In this document: in pieces, positions 46,548 through 55,260 of the stretch
Layout: every line of letters starts with the position of its first letter
Position numbering within the stretch: the first letter of the stretch is position 1
NCBI RefSeq assembly: GCF_003097515.1
Contig: NZ_CP029188.1
Location: 992,001 to 1,056,000 of the forward strand
From: Streptomyces tirandamycinicus
GTDB taxonomy: Bacteria > Actinomycetota > Actinomycetes > Streptomycetales > Streptomycetaceae
Length of the DNA stretch: 64,000 bases
Direction of reading: 5' to 3'
The notes under the pieces: generated by a model
Databases searched by the model: none
What the model was told of the DNA's origin: nothing
Seen by the model: only the letters and a program-made list of their open reading frames with translations
Made by a program: the position numbers and the translations under genes

Positions 46548-47204
46548 GTGACGAGCAGGACGAACAAGACGAACTCGACGAACGACCGCCGCGCCCGCAT
46601 AGAGGAGATGCGCCGCGCCGAACGGGCCCGCGACCGCCGCAACCGCGTCATCACCATCTCGCTCAGCGCGGTCCTGGTGGCAGGGCTCGTCGGCTTCGGC
46701 GCCTACGTGCTGAACGAGAAGTCCGAGGAGAAGGCGCAGACCGAGGCCGCCGCCAAGGCCCCGATCAAGGACGAGAAGTCCTGGGACGCGAAGAAGCTCG
46801 GACGCAACCACGTCACCACGGCGGTGACGTACCCCATGAAGCCGCCGGTCGGCGGTGACCACCACCAGGCGTGGATGAACTGCGACCGCGACGTCTACGA
46901 CAAGCCGATCCCCGAGGTGAACGCCGTGCACTCGCTGGAGCACGGCGCCGTGTGGGTCACGTACAACGACCAGGCCCCGGCCGCGGACGTGGAGAAGCTC
47001 AAGGACAAGGTCGGCAGGACCTCGTACTCGATGATGAGCCCGGTGAAGGACCAGGCCGGGCCCATCATGCTCAGCGCCTGGGGCAAGCAGGTGACCGTCG
47101 CCGGCGCGGACGACCCGCGGGTGGACCAGTTCTTCACCAAGTACGTGCAGGGTCCGCAGACGCCCGAGCCGGGTGCCGCGTGCACGGGCGGACTGGGCGC
47201 GTGA
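46548..47204 (+). CDS. DUF3105 membrane-anchored protein
   Basis: 218 residues, GTG start with AAGGA seven bases ahead. Residues 1-40 are charged (RRARIEEMRRAERARDRR) and cytoplasmic, a single helix spans about 42-62, and the DUF3105 domain is outside. Landmarks are VTYPMKPPVGGDHHQAWMNC and NAVHSLEHGAVWVTY, whose His and Cys residues could hold a metal. The family has no proven activity. The stop overlaps the next gene by four bases, so DUF3105 and DUF305 are translated together, a pairing common in actinomycetes. Confidence 0.88.
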   Translation: MTSRTNKTNSTNDRRARIEEMRRAERARDRRNRVITISLSAVLVAGLVGFGAYVLNEKSEEKAQTEAAAKAPIKDEKSWDAKKLGRNHVTTAVTYPMKPPVGGDHHQAWMNCDRDVYDKPIPEVNAVHSLEHGAVWVTYNDQAPAADVEKLKDKVGRTSYSMMSPVKDQAGPIMLSAWGKQVTVAGADDPRVDQFFTKYVQGPQTPEPGAACTGGLGA

Positions 47205-48004
47205 CGCTCACTCTGACGCGTACGCACTGGTTCTCGATCGCGGCCGTGGTGCTGGCGCTGCTGTTCGCGGGCGCGGCGACGGTCGCGTCCGCCGGTGGCG
47301 GCGACGGGCACTCAGGCGGTGGCCCGGACGGGCACGGGGGTGGCGCGGGGACGCGCGCCACCCCGGCGGCTGACTCGGCCGACGCGGGTTTCGCCCGCGA
47401 CATGGCCGTCCACCACCAGCAGGCGGTGGAGATGTCCTTCATCGTCCGGGACCGCACCGGCGACGAGGAGGTGCGGCGGCTCGCCTACGACATCGCCAAC
47501 ACCCAGGCCAACCAGCGCGGCATGCTGCTGGGCTGGCTGGATCTGTGGGGGCTGCCGAAGGTGGATACCGGTGCCGCGCCGATGGCCTGGATGGAGGGGG
47601 CCCACGGGAAGGGCGGGCATGGTGCCGGTGGCCATGGCGACGGCGGTCACGGGGGCGACGCGCCCGGGAACGGCGACGGGGGCGACGCGGGCAACGACGC
47701 CGGTGGCACGCCCGCAGGCGCGGGCGGGCAGCGGCCCGGCACCGGGGCGCTGATGCCGGGCATGGCCACCCGGGCGGAGCTGGACCGGCTGGCGAAGGCG
47801 GACGGCAGGGCGGCCGAGGTGCTGTTCCTGCAGCTGATGACCGACCACCACAAGGGCGGCGTCACCATGGCGGAGGGCTGCGCGGACTTGTGCGCCGTGC
47901 CGCAGGAGAAGGCGCTGGCCCAGGGAATGGTCGACGCCCAGCAGTCCGAGATCGGCCTGATGGCGGACCTGCTGAAGAAGCGGGGGGCGGCGCCCCGGTC
48001 CTGA
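47201..48004 (+). CDS. DUF305 exported protein with His/Gly-rich insert
   Basis: 267 residues, GTG start overlapping the DUF3105 stop. An N-terminal anchor helix spans about 8-28, followed by a Gly/His-rich linker. DUF305 (ferritin-like four-helix fold) is seen as [16 protein letters not shown] (about 67-82) and [17 protein letters not shown] (about 210-226), with paired His that may bind copper or other metals. Between the two halves an insert of about 60 residues carries [20 protein letters not shown], a further probable metal-binding or disordered loop. Followed directly by a terminator hairpin. Confidence 0.9.
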   Translation: MTLTLTRTHWFSIAAVVLALLFAGAATVASAGGGDGHSGGGPDGHGGGAGTRATPAADSADAGFARDMAVHHQQAVEMSFIVRDRTGDEEVRRLAYDIANTQANQRGMLLGWLDLWGLPKVDTGAAPMAWMEGAHGKGGHGAGGHGDGGHGGDAPGNGDGGDAGNDAGGTPAGAGGQRPGTGALMPGMATRAELDRLAKADGRAAEVLFLQLMTDHHKGGVTMAEGCADLCAVPQEKALAQGMVDAQQSEIGLMADLLKKRGAAPRS

Positions 48005-48010
48005 CGGCCC

Positions 48011-48039
48011 CCGGCGGGCGCGCCCGTCGCGCCCGCCGG
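48011..48039 (+). terminator. Terminator of the DUF3105-DUF305 pair
   Basis: CCGGCGGGCGCG (48011-48022) and CGCGCCCGCCGG (48028-48039) form a perfect 12-bp stem with a 5-base loop, 7 bp after the DUF305 stop. Confidence 0.8.
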
Positions 48040-48050
48040 TCGGGCCGGGG

Positions 48051-48342
48051 CCCAACGCGGAACTCGCCGAGAAGGCCGCCCTGCTGGCCGACCGCAACCG
48101 CGACATCGAGCGCAAGAACCTGGAGATCGAGCAGGCCCGGCAGGAGCTCGAGGAGCGGGCCAAGCAGCTCTCCCGTACGTCGATGTACAAGTCCGAGTTC
48201 CTCGCCAACATGAGCCACGAGCTGCGCACCCCGCTCAACAGCCTGCTGATCCTTGCCCAGTTGCTCGCGCAGAACCCCGAGGGGAACCTGACGGAGAAGC
48301 AGGTCGACTACGCGGAGGTCATCCACTCGGCCGTGCAGGGAT
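48051..48342 (+). pseudogene. Internal fragment of a hybrid histidine kinase
   Basis: About 97 codons of clean coding sequence with no start at the left end: [19 protein letters not shown], a Glu/Gln/Arg-rich coiled coil, then [18 protein letters not shown], the H-box with the phospho-acceptor His, and the DHp domain up to [11 protein letters not shown]. In the large HAMP-array kinases of Streptomyces the next residues would be GSDLLxLINDILDLSK, but here homology stops abruptly and the reading frame turns to Arg/Gly/Pro-rich non-coding sequence. No ATPase domain, sensor or receiver is present. It begins 11 bp after the terminator of the previous operon, so it is a remnant and not an expressed kinase. 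Confidence 0.85.
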
Positions 48343-48923
48343 GTCCCCGCCCACGGTACGGACCGGGGCGATGTCCCCGGGCCGGGGCAACGCGGCGCTG
48401 CCGTGGCGGGGCGGGGCCGCGCGGGCCGGGAGGGTGCTGCTGCCGGTCGGTCCGCCGGCGGGCAGGCGGTCCCCCACCCGCCGGCTCCGGCGGGAGGCCG
48501 CCGGACTGCGGGGCGCAGCGGGAACCGGGGCCGGGCGACACGCGAACGTGCCGCTCACATGAAGTCCGCCCCAGACCACACGTGCAGTCCGCCCCAGGTC
48601 AGAGGGACGAAGCGGGCGCCCCGCGGGAGGAGCCGGCGCCCTCCTCGGAGCCGGTCGGTTCCGTCGGGCGCGGCCACGGCGTCGGCGGTAAGGTCGAAGA
48701 CGGCTTCCTCGGCGTCCGCCGGGACCTGCCGACCGGGCTCGCCGCCGCGCTGCGCGCCCGACGTGCGCGCCGAAGAAGTCCCCGCGTTCCCGGCCGGGGC
48801 AGATCCCGGCACGTGGTGCGCGGCGCCGGCGGACCGTCGGCCGGTCCTCTCCACCCGCGCAGGACGGCGGGCGTGACATCGGCTGACTACAGACACGCGC
48901 CACGCCCAGGAGGTACGAAACCC
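48343..48923. other. Gap after the kinase fragment
   Basis: 581 bp without a supported gene. The octamer atgtcccc occurs twice (48342-48349 and 48372-48379) at the fragment boundary, and cagtccgccccag/aagtccgccccag occur near 48561 and 48586. A minus-strand frame at about 48555-48730 has coding-like third positions ([13 protein letters not shown]) but no good start, so it may be another remnant. Confidence 0.45.
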
Positions 48924-49343
48924 ATGACCACCGCCAAGGACATCATGCACCCCGGGGCCCAGTGGATCCCGGCGCACGAAACTCTCGACCGTGCCGCGCA
49001 GTTGATGCGCGAGCTGAATGTGGGCGCGCTGCCCATCGCCGACGCCGACGAACGGCTGTGCGGGATACTGACCGACCGCGACATCGTGGTCGGCTGTGTG
49101 GCCATGGGCCACGACCCGTCGAAGATCACGGCGGGCGACATGGCCCGCGGCACCCCGCGCTGGATCGACTCCGGCGCCGACGTGGGCGACGTCCTGCACG
49201 AGATGCAGGAGCACCAGATCCGCCGGCTCCCCGTGATCGAGAACAAGCGCCTCGTAGGCATGATCAGTGAGGCCGATCTGGCGCAGCACCTGTCGGAGGA
49301 CCAGCTCGCCCAGTGGGTCGAGCAGGTGTACGCACGGAGCTGA
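48924..49343 (+). CDS. CBS-domain pair protein
   Basis: 139 residues; ATG with AGGAGG ahead. Two CBS motifs: [19 protein letters not shown] to [14 protein letters not shown], and [16 protein letters not shown] to [20 protein letters not shown]. It is a stand-alone Bateman module likely to bind an adenine nucleotide in the cytoplasm and regulate a partner not encoded next to it. Streptomycetes have many such proteins. It has its own ribosome binding site and is flanked by repeats and gaps, so it is probably monocistronic. Confidence 0.9.
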   Translation: MTTAKDIMHPGAQWIPAHETLDRAAQLMRELNVGALPIADADERLCGILTDRDIVVGCVAMGHDPSKITAGDMARGTPRWIDSGADVGDVLHEMQEHQIRRLPVIENKRLVGMISEADLAQHLSEDQLAQWVEQVYARS

Positions 49344-49602
49344 CGCGGCGTCTTCCCGAGGGGAGTTGACGGGGCGTCACTCCGAAGTGACGACGCATGG
49401 GTGCCGCCGCCACGTGTGCGCGGGTGCCATGTGCCGCCGCGCCGCGTGCCGCTGCCCCATGTGCCCCCACACCGTGTGCCGCATCCCGTGTGCCCCTGCG
49501 CCATGTGCCCCTGCCCCGTGTGTCCCCACACCGTGTACCCCGCACCGTGTCCGCTGCGGCGTCGGACGGGCGGCGACCGCGCGGGCGGCGGTCACGCTCC
49601 CG
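49344..49602. repeat. Degenerate ccatgtgccc repeats
   Basis: From about 49405 to 49560 the gap consists of degenerate units of roughly 10 bp around ccatgtgcc or ccgtgtgcc, more than ten in number. No gene seen. It lies between convergent genes, the CBS gene on the plus strand and the hydrolase gene on the minus strand. Confidence 0.6.
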
Positions 49603-50445
49603 TCACGGCTTCAGGACCGCCCGGGCCACCGCGTCCGGGCGGTCCAGCATCATCAGGTGCCCCGACGGGGCGACGGCCTCGAAGTGCGCGTCGCCGAGTT
49701 CCCGGGCCAGCGCGCGCTGCCGTTCCAGCCAGCGCCCGGTGGAGCGCCGGCCCCGGCCGTCCGCCGCGGCCAGCACGGTCACGGGCACGCCGTGCGGAAG
49801 CGGGAACCGTGCACGTAGCGCGAGCAGTTCGGCGGCGACCGCGCGGTAGTGGGTGTTCTCCAGGAGCGCGCCCCGGAGCACGCGCGAGGTGCCGTAGCAG
49901 CGGCGCACGAGCGCGGCGGGGGCGGGATCGCCGCCGTGCTCGCGGGACAGCCGGACCAGGGCGCGGCGGGCGGCCGGGCCGACCGCGGCGGGTGCTCCGA
50001 CGGCCGTGAGGGCCGTGCCGATCCCGTGCGCCACGGCCGTGCGGACGGCCGGTGCGGCGGGTGCCCTGGCGCCCTCCTCGATGCTGGCGTCGACGAGGAC
50101 GAGACCGGCGGTGCGGGCGGGGTGGAGGCGGGCGAAGGCCTCCGCGTGGAAGCCGGCGATGGAGTGCCCGACGACGGTGGCGGGCGGTCCGCCGAGCCCG
50201 AGGGCGTCGAGGAGCCGGGCGATGCGATGCGCCTCGCCCGCGGCGGACGGGCGCACCGCGGCGGGGCCGCTGAGCCCGTGCCCGGGCCGGTCGAACCGGA
50301 CGACGGTGCGGTACGGGGCCAGCAGGGGCACGACCGGATCCCAGTCGAACCAGCTCATGGCGAGGCCCGCGCTGAGGACGCAGACGGGTCCGCTGCCCTC
50401 GACGACCACGTGGTGCGGCACTCCGCCGATGCGTACGAACGTCAC
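49603..50445 (-). CDS. Alpha/beta hydrolase
   Basis: 280 residues. The oxyanion/early strand region is YRTVVRFDRPGHGLS, the nucleophile elbow GHSIAG (Ser at about 94), the acid near VTVLAAADGRG and the catalytic His in APSGHLMMLDRP (about 262). The fold is complete but substrate unknown. The GTG start overlaps the DUF998 stop by four bases. It is probably a cytoplasmic esterase or related hydrolase. Relatives also include haloperoxidase-like and epoxide-hydrolase-like proteins; no halide site is evident. Confidence 0.88.
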   Translation of the reverse strand: MTFVRIGGVPHHVVVEGSGPVCVLSAGLAMSWFDWDPVVPLLAPYRTVVRFDRPGHGLSGPAAVRPSAAGEAHRIARLLDALGLGGPPATVVGHSIAGFHAEAFARLHPARTAGLVLVDASIEEGARAPAAPAVRTAVAHGIGTALTAVGAPAAVGPAARRALVRLSREHGGDPAPAALVRRCYGTSRVLRGALLENTHYRAVAAELLALRARFPLPHGVPVTVLAAADGRGRRSTGRWLERQRALARELGDAHFEAVAPSGHLMMLDRPDAVARAVLKP

Positions 50446-51158
50446 GCCGTCCCCCTCGTTCCCGGCCGTCCCGCGCCCGGCGGTCCGGTGTTCTCCCGCG
50501 CCACGGACAGCGCGAGTACCGCCAGCCACCCTGCCACCGTCAGCACCTGGAGTCGCTGCCCGGCGCCGAGCCACCAGATGCCGCGGCCGGCCTCGAAGGC
50601 GGCGACGGCGGTCAGCGTCCAGACGGTGGCGGCGAGTTCGACGGCGAGGAGCGCCGGGCCGAACCGGGCCAGTGCGGGCCACCGGCGGTAGCGGCGCGCG
50701 GCGACCGTGAGCGCGGCCATGCCGGCGAGCGCGCCCGCCATGGCGAGGGTGGAGCTGTAGGCGTGCGCGGCGTGCGTGGCCGGGACCAGTCCCGCGGTCT
50801 CCCGGGCCGCGCACTCCGGGTCGTCGGTGGGCGCGCAACTGAGCGGCAGCCGTGAGTCGACGGCGGTCGCCAGGCCGAAGACCGCGAGGGCGGTCCAGCC
50901 GGTGACGCACCACGGCCGCCGGGGCGGCGTCAGCAGCGCGGTGGCCGCCCCGGCGAGGACGAACAGGCCGGCGGCGAGGTCCGTGGCCCGGAACAGACCG
51001 CCGAAGGGCTGGTCCGCGGCGGAGAGTTCGCTGACGTACGCCTGGACCGGGTCGAGGCCCGTGGCCAGGAGCAGTTCGAGCACCCACGTGGTGTACAGCA
51101 GGGCGCCGAGCGCGATGAGCATCGCGACAGATCTGGATGTACCGGATGTTTCGGGCAT
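50442..51158 (-). CDS. DUF998 integral membrane protein
   Basis: 238 residues with about six membrane helices. YVSELSAADQPFGGLFRATDL near the first loop is the DUF998 hallmark, and an external loop holds two Cys (LSCAPTDDPECAARE). Function of the family is unknown. Translationally coupled to the downstream alpha/beta hydrolase and divergent from the multicopper oxidase gene, 91 bp apart. Confidence 0.85.
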   Translation of the reverse strand: MPETSGTSRSVAMLIALGALLYTTWVLELLLATGLDPVQAYVSELSAADQPFGGLFRATDLAAGLFVLAGAATALLTPPRRPWCVTGWTALAVFGLATAVDSRLPLSCAPTDDPECAARETAGLVPATHAAHAYSSTLAMAGALAGMAALTVAARRYRRWPALARFGPALLAVELAATVWTLTAVAAFEAGRGIWWLGAGQRLQVLTVAGWLAVLALSVARENTGPPGAGRPGTRGTA

Positions 51159-51249
51159 CGTGCCCCATGCTAGGTCGTGCTGCGTTCAGCCCCACCCGGG
51201 GCCCGTCCCCAGCGGGGCGGTACGCGCATGTTCGACCAACCGGAGGGCC

Positions 51250-53016
51250 ATGTCCAGTCAGGAGCACACTCGTCAGACCTCCCCCACCCGCCGCGCCGTG
51301 CTCGGCGCGGGGATCGCCGCCGTCGGGTCGGGGCTGCTCGCCGCCTGCTCCGGCGGAGGGTCGGACGACCGCGGCCGTGGCGCCGCGGGCGCACCCGCCC
51401 AGGGTTCCCACCCCACCGACGGCGGGAAGGTCGGCGGCCCGGCGGCGGAGGGCAGTGTGGGCCCGCTCCGCACGAGTACGTTCACGGCCACGCCCGGCAC
51501 GGTCGACATCGGCCGCGGGCGCACGTTCCGGACCTGGACGTACGACGGCCGGCTGCCGGGGAAGGAGGTGCGGATCAACGAGGGCGACACCCTCGCACTC
51601 ACCCTGGCCAACCATCTGCCGGCGCCCACCACCGTGCACTGGCACGGCATCGCCATCGAGAACGAGATGGACGGTGTACCGGACGTGACGCAGCCGGCGA
51701 TCAAACCGGGCGGGACCTTCGCCTACCGCTTCACCGTGCCGCACGCCGGCACCCACTGGTTCCACCCCCACTACGGCGTGCAGATCGACCGCGGCATGTA
51801 CGCCCCGCTGATCGTGGAGGACCCGAGGGAGCCGCTCCTCTACGACCATGAGTGGGTCATCGTCCTGGACGACTGGGTCGACGGCGTGGACGGGTCCACG
51901 CCCGACGACGTGCTGGCGCAGCTCCTCAAGGGCAAGCCGGCCATGGGGCACGGCAACGGGCACGATCGCGGCCACGGCGGCGGAGACGAGGAGCGGGACC
52001 GGGAGCGCGGGCGGGAGCACGAGAACGCCGATGCCGACGACGGCAGCGGCGACGGCGAGCGCGACGGACGTCCGCGGCCCCGGCCCACCGGCGGAGTCGA
52101 CGCCGGGTACGGGCCGGCCAGTGCGCACGAGCCGGACGCGGGCCACGGATCGCCCGGGCCGGCCGGCGGCAGGGGACCGAACCGGCTGACGACCGACGCC
52201 ACGAGCAAACTGCTCGGCGGCCACGCGGGCGACGTCGCCTACCCGTACTACCTGATCAACGGGCGTACGGCGGACCATCCGACGGAGTTCAAGGCCAAGC
52301 CGGGCGACCGCATCCGGCTGCGCATCATCAACGCCGGCGCCGAGACCGCCTTCCGGGTCGCGCTCGGCGGCCACGAGATGACCGTCGTCCACTCGGACGG
52401 CTTCCCCGTCCACCCGTACAAGACCGACGCACTGCTGCTGGGCATGGCCGAGCGGTACGACGTCCTGGTCACCGCGAAGGACGGGGTGTTCCCGTTCACG
52501 GCGCTCGCGGAGGGCAAGAGGGGCTCGGCGATGGCCGTGCTGCGCACGGGCGGCGGGGCGACGCCCAAGCCGTCCACCCGCCCGTCGGAGCTGGACCGCA
52601 GGGTGCTGCAGTCGTCCGCGTACCTGCGGCCGAAGGAGCAGGTGGCGCTGGACCGGCGCCGCCCGGACCGTCTCATCCGGTTCACGCTGACCGGTGGCAT
52701 GAAGCGCTACGACTGGGCGTTCGACCGGCGGCCGTACGACCCGGAGACCTTGCACCGGATCGAGTACGGCGAGCGGGTGCGGCTGGTGGTCATCAACGCC
52801 ACGGACATGTGGCACCCCATGCACCTGCACGGCCACACCTTCGCCCTGGCCGGCATCGACTCCCTCGGCGCCCGCAAGGACACGGCGATCCTGCTGCCGC
52901 ACCGCAAACTGGTGGCGGACTTCGACGCGGACAACCCCGGCCTGTGGATGTTCCACTGCCACAACATCTACCACTCGGAGTCCGGGATGATGACGACGCT
53001 GACGTACAAGGACTGA
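51250..53016 (+). CDS. Exported multicopper oxidase
   Basis: 588 residues. A twin-arginine-type signal (TRRAVLGAG) is followed by a lipobox LAAC (Cys33), so it may be Tat-exported and lipid-anchored. The copper ligands are complete: HWHG (about 137-140), HWFHPH (about 178-183), HPMHLHGH (about 520-527) and HCHNIYHSESGM (about 571-582), giving T1 and T2/T3 sites, with Met as axial ligand. Between the first and second cupredoxin domains is a charged, disordered insert (about 235-310) rich in His, Asp, Glu and Arg. It probably oxidises phenols or Cu(I) outside the cell. The ATG follows GGAGGG closely. Confidence 0.92.
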   Translation: MSSQEHTRQTSPTRRAVLGAGIAAVGSGLLAACSGGGSDDRGRGAAGAPAQGSHPTDGGKVGGPAAEGSVGPLRTSTFTATPGTVDIGRGRTFRTWTYDGRLPGKEVRINEGDTLALTLANHLPAPTTVHWHGIAIENEMDGVPDVTQPAIKPGGTFAYRFTVPHAGTHWFHPHYGVQIDRGMYAPLIVEDPREPLLYDHEWVIVLDDWVDGVDGSTPDDVLAQLLKGKPAMGHGNGHDRGHGGGDEERDRERGREHENADADDGSGDGERDGRPRPRPTGGVDAGYGPASAHEPDAGHGSPGPAGGRGPNRLTTDATSKLLGGHAGDVAYPYYLINGRTADHPTEFKAKPGDRIRLRIINAGAETAFRVALGGHEMTVVHSDGFPVHPYKTDALLLGMAERYDVLVTAKDGVFPFTALAEGKRGSAMAVLRTGGGATPKPSTRPSELDRRVLQSSAYLRPKEQVALDRRRPDRLIRFTLTGGMKRYDWAFDRRPYDPETLHRIEYGERVRLVVINATDMWHPMHLHGHTFALAGIDSLGARKDTAILLPHRKLVADFDADNPGLWMFHCHNIYHSESGMMTTLTYKD

Positions 53017-53303
53017 ATCCCCCGGGCCCACCCCGGGCCGGGGCTCAGCGGGGGACGGGGCTCAGCCGGGGGACAGCCGGGGCGGCGTCTCCCGGCGCAC
53101 GGCGGGCCGGGCGGGGCCTCACGCCACACGACGGGCCGGGGAGGGGCCGGGTGAGGGGGCGGGTGAGGGGACGGGCCGGGTGAGGGGGCGGGTGAGGGGA
53201 CGGGCCGGGGAGGGGCCGGGTGAGGGGGCGGGTCCCGGTTCCGGTGAGTGGCGCGGGACACACCACCGGGACATCGCGTCAGAGAGACGATTACACTGGG
53301 CAC
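53017..53303. repeat. G-rich tandem repeats upstream of nadE
   Basis: From 53131 to 53235 the plus strand contains about three units of the type acgggccgggtgagggggcg followed by ggtgagggg (period near 29). Runs such as GGGTGAGGGGGCGGGTGAGG satisfy the classical four-tract G-quadruplex pattern with loops of 1-3 bases. The tract ends 68 bp before the nadE start. Confidence 0.75.
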
Positions 53304-55064
53304 GTGCCTCAACTTCGCCTCGCCATGAATCAGATCGACTCGACCGTCGGCGATCTCGCCGGCAACGCCGAGTCGATCGTGCACTGGACCCGGCACGCCG
53401 CCGCCCAGGGCGCGCACCTCATCGCGTTCCCCGAGATGGCGCTGACCGGTTACCCCGTCGAGGACCTGGCCCTGCGGTCGTCCTTCGTCGAGGCGTCGCG
53501 GGCCGCCCTCCACGCGCTCGCCGCACGTCTCGCCGACGAGGGCTTCGGGGAGATCCCGGTCGTCGTCGGCTATCTCGACCGCTCCGAGAAGGCGCAGCCC
53601 CGCTACGGCCAGCCCGCCGGCGCCCCGCAGAACGCGGCGGCCGTGCTGCACGGCGGCCGGGTGGCGCTGACGTTCGCCAAGCACCACCTGCCCAACTACG
53701 GGGTCTTCGACGAGTTCCGGTACTTCGTGCCGGGCGGCACCATGCCCGTCGTCCGCGTGCACGGCGTCGATGTCGCGCTCGCCATCTGCGAGGACCTCTG
53801 GCAGGACGGCGGCCGGGTCCCCGCCGCGCGCTCCGCGGGGGCCGGGCTGCTGCTCTCGGTCAACGCCTCGCCGTACGAGCAGGACAAGGACGACACCCGC
53901 CTGGAGCTGGTCCGCAAGCGCGCCCAGGAGGCCGGCTGCACCACCGCGTACCTCGCGATGATGGGCGGCCAGGACGAACTCGTCTTCGACGGCGACTCGA
54001 TCGTCGTCGACCGGAACGGCGAGGTCGTGGCGCGCGCTCCGCAGTTCGCCGAGGGCAGCGTGATCCTGGACCTGGACCTGCCGGCCGCGTCCGCCGACGC
54101 CCCGACGGGCCTGGTGGACGACGGGCTGGTCATCGACCGGGTCGTCCTCTCCGAGGAGCCGCTCCCGCCGTACGAGCGGGAGCTGACGGGCGGCTACGCA
54201 CAGCGCCTCGACGACGAGGAGGAGGTGTACTCGGCGCTGGTCGTCGGCCTGCGCGCGTACGTCGCCAAGAACGGCTTCCGCTCGGTCGTCATCGGCCTCT
54301 CCGGAGGTATCGATTCCGCACTGGTCGCCGCGATCGCCTGCGACGCGCTGGGGGCGGAGAACGTGTACGGCATCTCCATGCCGTCCCGGTACTCCTCGGA
54401 CCACTCCCGGGAGGACGCGGCCGAGCTCGCCCGCCGCACCGGGCTGAACTTCCGCACCGTGCCGATCGAGCCGATGTTCGACGCCTTCATGGGGTCGCTC
54501 TCGCTGACCGGCCTGGCGGAGGAGAACCTCCAGTCGCGGCTGCGCGGCACCACCCTGATGGCCGTCTCCAACCAGGAGGGGCACATCGTGCTCGCACCGG
54601 GCAACAAGTCCGAACTGGCGGTCGGCTACTCGACGCTGTACGGCGACTCCGTCGGGGCCTACGGGCCGATCAAGGACGTCTACAAGTCCTCGGTGTTCCG
54701 GCTGGCGAGGTGGCGCAACCGGGCTGCCGAGGAGCGCGGCCGCATCCCCCCGATCCCCGAGAACTCGATCGCCAAGCCGCCGAGCGCCGAGCTGCGGCCG
54801 GGACAGGTGGACACCGACTCCCTCCCCGACTACGACGTGCTCGACCGGATCCTGGCGCTGTACGTCGACCGCGACCAGGGCAAGGACGCGATCGTGGCGG
54901 CGGGCCACGACGAGGAGCTGGTGGCGAGGGTGCTACGGCTCGTCGACACCGCCGAGTACAAGCGGCGCCAGTACCCGCCGGGCACGAAGATCTCCGCGAA
55001 GGGCTTCGGCAAGGACCGCCGGCTGCCGATCACGAATCGCTGGCGCGAGACGACGGCCCGCTGA
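53304..55064 (+). CDS. nadE: Glutamine-dependent NAD+ synthetase
   Basis: 586 residues. The N-terminal nitrilase-type glutaminase has Glu in AFPEMALTGYP, Lys in FAKHHLPNYG and the nucleophile Cys in LAICEDLWQ. The C-terminal synthetase has the ATP pyrophosphatase loop GLSGGIDSALVA (about 332-343). It makes NAD+ from deamido-NAD+, ATP and glutamine. The GTG at 53304 has no Shine-Dalgarno sequence, and a -10-like TACACT lies 8-13 bp before it, so the mRNA is probably leaderless. This start is where family members begin; an upstream in-frame GTG/ATG would translate the G-rich region. Confidence 0.95.
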   Translation: MPQLRLAMNQIDSTVGDLAGNAESIVHWTRHAAAQGAHLIAFPEMALTGYPVEDLALRSSFVEASRAALHALAARLADEGFGEIPVVVGYLDRSEKAQPRYGQPAGAPQNAAAVLHGGRVALTFAKHHLPNYGVFDEFRYFVPGGTMPVVRVHGVDVALAICEDLWQDGGRVPAARSAGAGLLLSVNASPYEQDKDDTRLELVRKRAQEAGCTTAYLAMMGGQDELVFDGDSIVVDRNGEVVARAPQFAEGSVILDLDLPAASADAPTGLVDDGLVIDRVVLSEEPLPPYERELTGGYAQRLDDEEEVYSALVVGLRAYVAKNGFRSVVIGLSGGIDSALVAAIACDALGAENVYGISMPSRYSSDHSREDAAELARRTGLNFRTVPIEPMFDAFMGSLSLTGLAEENLQSRLRGTTLMAVSNQEGHIVLAPGNKSELAVGYSTLYGDSVGAYGPIKDVYKSSVFRLARWRNRAAEERGRIPPIPENSIAKPPSAELRPGQVDTDSLPDYDVLDRILALYVDRDQGKDAIVAAGHDEELVARVLRLVDTAEYKRRQYPPGTKISAKGFGKDRRLPITNRWRETTAR

Positions 55065-55260
55065 CGCACGGCCGTCCACGACCGTCCGCGACCGTCCACG
55101 GCCGTGCACGGCGAGCGGGCCTCCCCGGCCGGTCCGGGCCACCCTGACCGGTCCGGGCCCCCTGGCGGGTCCGGGCCCCCGGCCGGTCCGGGCCTCCCGG
55201 CAACCGGCTGCAGGCCGGGGGTCCGGCGGGAGGCCCGGCGTGGACCCGGGGGCCCGGCGG

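Noticed and set aside
48555..49289. Minus-strand reading frame opposite the CBS-domain gene
   Set aside because: Mostly antisense to a well-supported CBS protein; only its distal part (48555-48730) looks coding and it has no start, so it was kept only as a possible remnant in the gap entry.
49405..49560. CRISPR array
   Set aside because: The repeats are about 10 bp, degenerate and without unique spacers; no cas genes occur. The same holds for the arrays at 23881 and 53131.
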